Positions 58,538-64,000 of a DNA stretch of 64,000 nucleotides are shown here, one piece after another. The stretch is from Pseudomonadota bacterium (GTDB lineage Bacteria > Myxococcota_A > UBA9042 > GCA-2863065): NCBI GenBank assembly GCA_005776585.1, contig SXOX01000146.1:1-64000 (forward strand), written 5' to 3'. How positions within the stretch are numbered: position 1 is the first letter of the stretch; every line of letters begins with the position of its first letter. A program made the translations under genes and the position numbers. The notes under the pieces are model-generated. The model was not told where the DNA came from. It did not search any database and was given only the letters and a program-made list of their open reading frames with translations.

Positions 58538-60700
58538 TCAGCCGGCCAAGGCGCGCAGCCGCTCTCGGTGCGCCTGGGCGGCGCGACGCCCCTCCTCCAT
58601 GAGCACCGCGTGCTGCTCGAATTGCAGAAAGCCAAAGCGCTGGATGTCGGGCTCGATGACCAGATCGGCGAGCTGGACCATTCCCAGCCGCTGCATCGTG
58701 TGCTCGCTGTTGACTACCATGGTCCGAACGACGGTGCCGACGAGCGACGGGACGCGCTGATCGCGCCGGCCGAGCAGCTTGTTCCACAGGAGCCGCCAGC
58801 CGCTGTTGCTGTCGGGGAAGTGCATCGGCTCGGGGTGATGCTCCGCGCCGACGTTGACCGCCAACAGCGGGCCACGCCCGCAACGCGCGCGCATGAGGTC
58901 GAGCGGCAGGTTGTTCATGATCCCGCCGTCGACGAGGACATCGCCGTCCCATACGATGGGCGCGAACAGCCCCGGCACCGAGAGGCTCGACCGCACGGCC
59001 CGCCAGAGGGGCCCGCGGGTGTGCACCGTGGGCGTCGAGCGGGACACATTGGTGGCCACGCAGAAGTAGGGGAGCCACAGGTCCTCGATGTCGACGTCGC
59101 CAAACAGGCCGCGCAGCACGCCGTTGACAGCCTCCGAGCGCGTGAAGGCCGCGACCGGGAGCGTGTAGTCCAGAAAGAGTCGGCGTCGGGACACCGCCGT
59201 GAGCGCGTCGCGGAGCGCCTGGGCGGGGCGCTGTAGCGCGACGAGGCCGCCGACGAGCGCGCCCATGCTCGTCCCGCCGACGAGATCGAAGTCGAGTCCG
59301 ACCTCCTCACACACCTCGAGTACGCCAGCGTGGGAGAGCCCGCGCGCGCCGCCTCCGCCGAGCACGAGCGCTCGGGCGGTGCGTGCCAGCCGACGCGCCA
59401 GCCGATCGCTGTCCGCGCGTTGCCCGGCTCGAAGGTGCGCGATGGTGTCGATGGAGCGACCGCGGAGCCACGTCGACGTCTCCGAGGGCAGCGTCGTGCT
59501 CGCGGGGTGGACGAGCACGAGGTCGAGCGGCGTGTGCGGCGCGAGCTCGGCGCGCACCGCCTCGCTCGGAGAGGTGGCCCGGGGCGCCGAGGCGTGGGCG
59601 ACCAGCAGCGCGCGATCGGCCTGGCGCAGGCAGCGACGCGTCCAGTTCGGGAGGGCGTCGTCGGCGACATAGACGATGAAGTTGACCCAGCGCTCGCGCT
59701 CGGTGAGCCAGGCGCGCAGTCCGCGATCGGTCGGCCCGTCGAGCGGCGCGTTGGCCGCACCGACGCGTCCAGTGAGGCGCTCGAACGTCTCGGGCCCGAG
59801 ACGTAGGCAGCCCCCGAGCGGGTCGAGCGCGCGCTCGAGGTCCAGAGCGACCTGATCGGCGGCCTCTCGCCCGCCGCACGGGAGCAGGACGAGCGTGAGT
59901 GACGCGTTCGGGCTCGCCTGGCCGCGCCCGTAGGCCCGCGTAGCTAACAGCGTCTCGCGGGATCGGCGGGCCATCCAGCGCGCGATCGGCACCATGACCG
60001 CCGGCTGTGCCTCGACGACGCGGTCGAAGTCCGCGCGGTCGAGCCTCCCGACCGCGGTATGACGCACGGCCGTAATCGTCGCCGAGCGGGTCTCATCGGT
60101 GAGCAGGCCGAGCTCGCCGACGCAGCTCGACGCGCCGATCTCGCCGACCGGTTGGGGACCAGTGACGCCGTCGACCGTCGCGCGGAGGCGGCCGTGAATG
60201 ACCACGTACATGGCATCTGAGACGTCCCCCTGCGCAAACAGCCGCTCACCGGGAGCCAGCTCCTGCCAGCGGGTCGCGCGCGCGAGCACGTCGAGGGTCG
60301 CGGGCTCGATGGCGCCAAACAATGTCGACAGTGTCCTTGCCACCTCGATCCGTCGCGCCCGCGGCAGGAGCGCCTCGACGACCGCGCCCGTGACGCCGCT
60401 GGCGTCGAGCGCCTCACGCGAGAGCTCGACGACGTCGGTCGCGACCACGGCCGAGACCGTGCCGGTGCGCGGTTGTCCGGTGAGCAGCGCCATCTCGCCG
60501 ACGAGGCTGCCTGGACCCAGCTCCGCGACGGCGCAGTCGGACACGTGGACCACGAGTCGGCCAGCGACGACGCGGTAGAGGCTCTCGCCCTGGGAGCCCT
60601 CGGCAAAGAGGACCTCGCCCGCGGCCAACCCACGCGCCCGCCAGTGCGGTGCCAGAGCCGCGGCGATCGGGCCCTCGAGCTCTGCGATCACGTCCAACAC
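58538..60700 (-). CDS. NTE/RssA-type patatin esterase with two cyclic-nucleotide-binding domains
   Basis: The GTG at 60700 gives 720 residues; it follows the upstream stop by 1 bp. CNB1 (about 20-95) and CNB2 (about 145-225) both have the PBC signature with its Glu and Arg: VGEMALLTGQPRTGTV and VGELGLLTDETRSATI. A linker resembling that of neuropathy target esterase follows (LVLLPCGGREAADQVALDLE). The patatin domain (about 445-700) has GGGGARGLSHAG (447-458), the nucleophile in GTSMG (Ser478) and the DGG at 591-593 (VDGGIMNNLP). It should hydrolyse phospholipids or lysophospholipids, perhaps controlled by cAMP or cGMP. Confidence 0.92.
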   Translation of the reverse strand: MLDVIAELEGPIAAALAPHWRARGLAAGEVLFAEGSQGESLYRVVAGRLVVHVSDCAVAELGPGSLVGEMALLTGQPRTGTVSAVVATDVVELSREALDASGVTGAVVEALLPRARRIEVARTLSTLFGAIEPATLDVLARATRWQELAPGERLFAQGDVSDAMYVVIHGRLRATVDGVTGPQPVGEIGASSCVGELGLLTDETRSATITAVRHTAVGRLDRADFDRVVEAQPAVMVPIARWMARRSRETLLATRAYGRGQASPNASLTLVLLPCGGREAADQVALDLERALDPLGGCLRLGPETFERLTGRVGAANAPLDGPTDRGLRAWLTERERWVNFIVYVADDALPNWTRRCLRQADRALLVAHASAPRATSPSEAVRAELAPHTPLDLVLVHPASTTLPSETSTWLRGRSIDTIAHLRAGQRADSDRLARRLARTARALVLGGGGARGLSHAGVLEVCEEVGLDFDLVGGTSMGALVGGLVALQRPAQALRDALTAVSRRRLFLDYTLPVAAFTRSEAVNGVLRGLFGDVDIEDLWLPYFCVATNVSRSTPTVHTRGPLWRAVRSSLSVPGLFAPIVWDGDVLVDGGIMNNLPLDLMRARCGRGPLLAVNVGAEHHPEPMHFPDSNSGWRLLWNKLLGRRDQRVPSLVGTVVRTMVVNSEHTMQRLGMVQLADLVIEPDIQRFGFLQFEQHAVLMEEGRRAAQAHRERLRALAG

Positions 60701-60701
60701 G

Positions 60702-63422
60702 TTACGGTGCCCGCCCCGCCTCGGCCGCAGCCCTCGGTCCATCGAAGGCGGCGGCGCCCAGCGCGGCAAGCCCGGCCTTGCGGAACGGCTCGGTCGCCGC
60801 GTTGAGCTCGCGCACGCCGAGGTCGATTCCCAGGCACGTCCGCAGCGGGCGCTCGTCGGAGGGGCGCTCGATGAGCGACGCGATGGCTCTCACGACATGA
60901 GCCGGGTCCGTGCCCTCGGGGTCAGCGCCAAAGACACGAGCCTCGAACAGTCGAGCCACCTCGTCGACCGAGCCGGCCACGCGACCGTAGGCCGCCGTGA
61001 CCTCCGTGCGAGACGGGCGCGGCGCCTGGTCGAAGAGCCCGGTTGCAAACGGTCCCGGCTCGACGATGACCGAGTCGATTCCGAACGGCGCAAGCTCGTA
61101 GCGGAGCCCCTCGGCCATGGCCTCGGCCGCGTACTTGCTGGCGCAGTAGAGCGAAAAGAACGGTGTCGTGAGCCGACCGGCGATGGAGGAGACCTGAATC
61201 AGCAGGCCGGAGCGCCGCGCGCGCATGCTCGGTAGCACGGCCTGGTTCACGCGCAGGCAGCCAACGACGTTCGTCTCCAGCATGCGCTGGAACTCTCCGA
61301 TGGAGAACGCCTCGGAGATGCCGACGGGCATGACGCCCGCGTTGTTGACCGCGACATCGAGGTGGCCCTCGGCGCCGAGTAGCGTGGCCACACCGGTCTC
61401 GACCGAGGCGCTGTCCAGCACGTCGAGCTCGACGACCCGCAGCGCCTTCCCGTGGGTCTCCGCCCAGTTGCGCATGGCGTCGGCCACTCGCGCGTTGCGC
61501 CCTCCGACGTCGCGCATGCCGGCCCAGACCCGGTGTCCGCGCTCGGCCAGCAGGTGCACGAGGGCGTGACCAAAGCCACTCGAGGTGCCGGTGACGAGGA
61601 CGACCTGCGGGACCGGCGGCGTCTCGGGGAGCTCGGGCTTCTCCGGCGCCTTCCACCCGCGCGCGAGGCGCTTGACGTTGACCAGGTTGCGATAGCCGAC
61701 CGCGTCCGTCGTGGAGTTGCCGCCAAAGGTCCCGCAGCCGAGCGTAAACGACGGCGTGAGCCCCGCCGTCACGCCCATGCACCCCTGGACGCACGCCGAG
61801 TTCGCGAAGATGCGGCTCGCGGGCATCTGCCGCGCGAAGGCCTCGATGTGCGCGTCGTTCGCCGTCCAGATAGCGCACGTGTGGCCCGTGCCCTGGTGCT
61901 CGAGGAGTCGGCGCGCCAGGTCGATGCCCGCGGCCGCGTCCGGCACGGTGAACAGCGACACCATGGGCATCATCTTCTCGCCGGCGAGCGGATTCCCTTG
62001 AAGCGGCTCGGCGGTCGGGACGACCAACAGGCGAATCGGTGCCTCACGCGCGATGCCGCCCGCCTGCGCGATGCGCCCCGCGGACTGCCCGATGGCCTTG
62101 GCGACGAAGCCGCCGCTCTTGGGATCGACGATGCGCGGCAGGAGCGCGTCGGACTCCGAAGCCGTGAGGACCGCGGCACCATGGGCCACGAGCCGCGCGA
62201 CGAACGCCTCCTGAATGGAAGCGACGGCGATGAGGTTGCTCTCGGAGGCGCAGATGAGCCCGTTGTCGAAGGACTTGCTCTCGATGACGCCCTTGGCCGC
62301 GTCGTCGAGGTTGGCGTCCTCGCAGATGACGATTGGCGAGTTCCCCGGACCGACGCCGATCGCGGGCGTGCCCGACGAGTACGCCGCGCGCACCATCTCA
62401 CCGCCGCCCGTCGCCAGCACGAGCCGGACGGACGGGTGCGCCATGAGCGCGACCGACTTGCGCCGACTCGACCGCTGGCGGATCCACTGGACGAGCTCAA
62501 CCGGCGCGCCCGCCGCTGCCAGCGCGCGCTGCATCAGGACGCCCGCGCGCTCCCCGACGTCTTTGGCGCGGCGATGGAAGCTCAGGACGATGGCGTTACG
62601 TCCCTTGATGGCGATGAGCGTCTTGAACACCGCGGTCGCGACGGGGTTGGTCATGGGCACCAGCCCGGCGATGACGCCGACCGGGTGCGCGAGCTCGGTG
62701 ACCTGCTTCTTCTCGTGGGTCGTGAGCGCGCCGAAGCCGACCTCGCCGAGCAGCGACTGGAGCACGCCGACGCTCGCGACGCGGTTCTTGACGGTCTTGT
62801 CGGGCACGTTGCCGAGGCCGGTCTCCTCGACCGTCTGCTGAGCGAGGGACTCGGCTTCGTTCGCGATCGCGTCGGCGATGCTGCCGAGCAGCGTGTCAAT
62901 GCGGTCGTCGGGCCAGGCGAGGATGGTCCGATGCGCGGCCTCGGCCCGAACCATCAGCTGGTTGATCTCCTGGTCCGCGTGACCTGAGAACAGGTGCTCC
63001 GACAGGCGCGCGTTCGCCTCGCGCACCTTGGTCGCCGCACCTCGCCCGAGCGCGCTGACGAGCTGGAGGCCCAGCGCCGGATCGGCGTCCATGAGCGCCT
63101 CGAGCGCGCGGAGAGGGAGCCACCGCGCGACGACGGCCGAGTCGGCTATGGCGGAGGCGCTGCGCGGCTGGCGGTCGAGGAGGGACAGCTCACCCAGGAT
63201 CGCGCCGGCGCCCAGCACCTGGAGCACGGCGTCGCTGTCGACCTCGGGGTGGTCGATCTCGAGGCGGACCTCGCCGGAGTCGATGAGATAGCAGCCGTCG
63301 CCGGCATCTCCCGCGCGAAAGAGGACGAAGCCCGCAGGCAGGCGCATCTCGGTCAAGAGCGACGTGACACGCGCCTGCGCGTCGTCAGGCAAGGTGTCGA
63401 GGGGCGGCGGCAAGGTCGGCAT
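60702..63422 (-). CDS. Fusion: cyclic-nucleotide-binding domain - acylating aldehyde dehydrogenase - SDR
   Basis: ATG 63422 gives 906 residues. CNB domain (about 8-135) has GELSLLDRQPRSASAIA with Glu78 and Arg87. The aldehyde dehydrogenase (about 150-590) is of the CoA-acylating AdhE/EutE type: VGVIAGLVPMTNP (248-260), SFHRRA and the nucleophile Cys391 in DNGLICASE, ending with LGCGTFGGNSTTDAVGYRNL. Where AdhE has an iron alcohol dehydrogenase, this protein has an SDR domain (about 605-880): TGTSSGFG (611-618), NNAG (693-696), Ser745 and Tyr759/Lys763 in YCASK. All three active sites look intact. Likely reduces acyl-CoA to aldehyde and alcohol in one chain; substrate length unknown. Confidence 0.9.
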   Translation of the reverse strand: MPTLPPPLDTLPDDAQARVTSLLTEMRLPAGFVLFRAGDAGDGCYLIDSGEVRLEIDHPEVDSDAVLQVLGAGAILGELSLLDRQPRSASAIADSAVVARWLPLRALEALMDADPALGLQLVSALGRGAATKVREANARLSEHLFSGHADQEINQLMVRAEAAHRTILAWPDDRIDTLLGSIADAIANEAESLAQQTVEETGLGNVPDKTVKNRVASVGVLQSLLGEVGFGALTTHEKKQVTELAHPVGVIAGLVPMTNPVATAVFKTLIAIKGRNAIVLSFHRRAKDVGERAGVLMQRALAAAGAPVELVQWIRQRSSRRKSVALMAHPSVRLVLATGGGEMVRAAYSSGTPAIGVGPGNSPIVICEDANLDDAAKGVIESKSFDNGLICASESNLIAVASIQEAFVARLVAHGAAVLTASESDALLPRIVDPKSGGFVAKAIGQSAGRIAQAGGIAREAPIRLLVVPTAEPLQGNPLAGEKMMPMVSLFTVPDAAAGIDLARRLLEHQGTGHTCAIWTANDAHIEAFARQMPASRIFANSACVQGCMGVTAGLTPSFTLGCGTFGGNSTTDAVGYRNLVNVKRLARGWKAPEKPELPETPPVPQVVLVTGTSSGFGHALVHLLAERGHRVWAGMRDVGGRNARVADAMRNWAETHGKALRVVELDVLDSASVETGVATLLGAEGHLDVAVNNAGVMPVGISEAFSIGEFQRMLETNVVGCLRVNQAVLPSMRARRSGLLIQVSSIAGRLTTPFFSLYCASKYAAEAMAEGLRYELAPFGIDSVIVEPGPFATGLFDQAPRPSRTEVTAAYGRVAGSVDEVARLFEARVFGADPEGTDPAHVVRAIASLIERPSDERPLRTCLGIDLGVRELNAATEPFRKAGLAALGAAAFDGPRAAAEAGRAP

Positions 63423-63548
63423 GGCAGCGGGCTCCTGAATGTCTCGGTCGCGTGCGACGTTATGAGCACACCGGGCACAGGTCAACGTCCGGCGGGCGGT
63501 CACGGCGCAGGCGATCGCGGGCGTCTGAAGCGGAACCTCGTACGGCGG

Positions 63549-63602
63549 TTGACTTTTTTGACGATTCGTGTCATCTAGCACGCGCCCGGCCGTCAAGGAG
63601 GT
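63549..63602 (+). promoter_or_regulatory. Possible promoter and strong ribosome binding site for the right-edge gene
   Basis: TTGACT at 63549-63554 is a fair -35; the best -10 at a normal distance (around 63572) is weak. AAGGAGGT at 63595-63602 is a near-perfect Shine-Dalgarno, three bases before the ATG at 63606. The 183-bp gap also carries the divergent promoter for the CNB fusion operon. Assignment of the -35/-10 is tentative; the ribosome site is clear. Confidence 0.45.
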
Positions 63603-63605
63603 CCC

Positions 63606-64000
63606 ATGGGTGCGTTCGATCAGCAGCAGACCCCCCAGCCGGGAGCCGGACCCGCGGGCAACGTCCCCGAGGTCTTGCCCGGACCCAAGGGCGGTCCACG
63701 CGCGGGACTTCGCGGCCTCGGCTACGAGGCGCAGGTCGCCAAGCTGTCGCCCAACGCCTCACCGGCCGCGACGCAAGGCGGCGCCGGTGCCGCGGCCACG
63801 CCCGCTCCAGCCGCCGATCCCAACGCACGCACCACGGCGCGTCTGCTGTTCGAGAAGGGTGCGGCCGCCTTCGAGCAGGGCCAGTTCATGGTCGCAGCCG
63901 ACTACTTTGCGCAGTCGGACCAGCACCAACACCACGCGGAGACGAACTTCTCTCACGCACAGGCGCTACGCAAGGCGGGCGGCCACGCCGCGGAGGCGGT
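63606..64000 (+). CDS. TPR-containing protein, N-terminal part only (runs off the window)
   Basis: ATG at 63606 after a strong ribosome site opens a frame that stays open to 64000. The first 65 residues are Gln/Pro/Gly-rich with the segment GLRGLGYEAQVAKLSP, a motif I associate with myxobacterial proteins around extracellular contractile injection systems (inference). A TPR follows (LLFEKGAAAFEQGQFMVAAD, YFAQSDQHQHHAETNFSHAQ). The 3' end and the rest of the function are outside the window. It is divergent from the CNB-fusion operon. Confidence 0.75.
   Translation, partial: MGAFDQQQTPQPGAGPAGNVPEVLPGPKGGPRAGLRGLGYEAQVAKLSPNASPAATQGGAGAAATPAPAADPNARTTARLLFEKGAAAFEQGQFMVAADYFAQSDQHQHHAETNFSHAQALRKAGGHAAEA

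Noticed and set aside
1-64000. tRNA, rRNA or complete eCIS cluster
   Set aside because: None was recognised by eye; only an Afp15-like ATPase and proteins with related motifs are present, with no tube, sheath or baseplate genes.

Overview
The window is about 64 kb of high-GC DNA, coding on both strands, with short intergenic gaps and many 1-4 bp stop/start overlaps. It is best explained as a chromosomal segment of a myxobacterium-like member of the Myxococcota. The grounds are: many secreted lipoproteins with long Cys-rich, Asp/Gly/Thr-rich or CARDB/PPC repeats; two Hanks-type Ser/Thr kinases, one carrying a large helical-repeat tail; a DUF2760-Hsp70-Hsp70 cassette; and proteins resembling those linked to extracellular contractile injection systems. 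No rRNA, tRNA or CRISPR was seen, and the taxonomic call is inference.

Layout. (1) 1-2.9 kb: a chimeric remnant that starts as a PAPS-reductase-like protein and ends as an oligopeptide ABC ATPase tail, then a Cys-rich MopE-like lipoprotein and a five-copy 43-bp tandem repeat. (2) 2.9-6.2 kb: a small unknown gene and a PaeR7I/XhoI-type restriction-modification pair. (3) 6.4-11.5 kb: a YHYH lipoprotein with a partner, an unknown membrane protein and small lipoproteins including a tandem paralogue pair. (4) 11.5-21.6 kb: a six-gene minus-strand operon headed by a Ser/Thr kinase and followed by four predicted envelope proteins and a large secreted protein. (5) 21.6-24.8 kb: a remnant-rich zone with an MFS tail, a 5'-truncated PIN toxin beside an intact antitoxin, a DUF1801 protein, and a MITE-like palindrome inserted in a CTAG shared by two convergent stop codons. 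(6) 24.8-33.1 kb: an S41 peptidase, the DUF2760/Hsp70/Hsp70 operon, a tandem universal stress protein and a SAP-like protein. (7) 33.1-41.1 kb: a 1985-residue CARDB/PPC surface lipoprotein, a polysaccharide deacetylase and a secreted protein. (8) 41.1-50.0 kb: a kinase, a zincin-like protein, a secreted protein, a CpXC protein and a two-domain AAA+ ATPase, probably one operon. (9) 50.0-57.5 kb: a Tat lipoprotein, a B12-binding radical SAM pseudogene with two in-frame TAG codons, Gph-like phosphatase, peroxiredoxin, long ThyX and a LysM-MepA endopeptidase. (10) 57.6-64 kb: a lipoprotein, then a two-gene operon encoding CNB-CNB-patatin and CNB-acylating aldehyde dehydrogenase-SDR, and a partial TPR gene at the right edge.

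The most unusual system is the last operon. Two cyclic-nucleotide-binding enzymes are encoded 1 bp apart: a lipid esterase that could release fatty acids, and an AdhE-like dehydrogenase whose iron-ADH half has been replaced by an SDR domain. A cNMP-controlled route from membrane lipid to aldehyde or alcohol is a testable inference. Other candidates are the kinase-led Cys-rich operon, the kinase/zincin/AAA+ operon, the double-amber radical SAM gene, and the CTAG insertion that kept both flanking stop codons.
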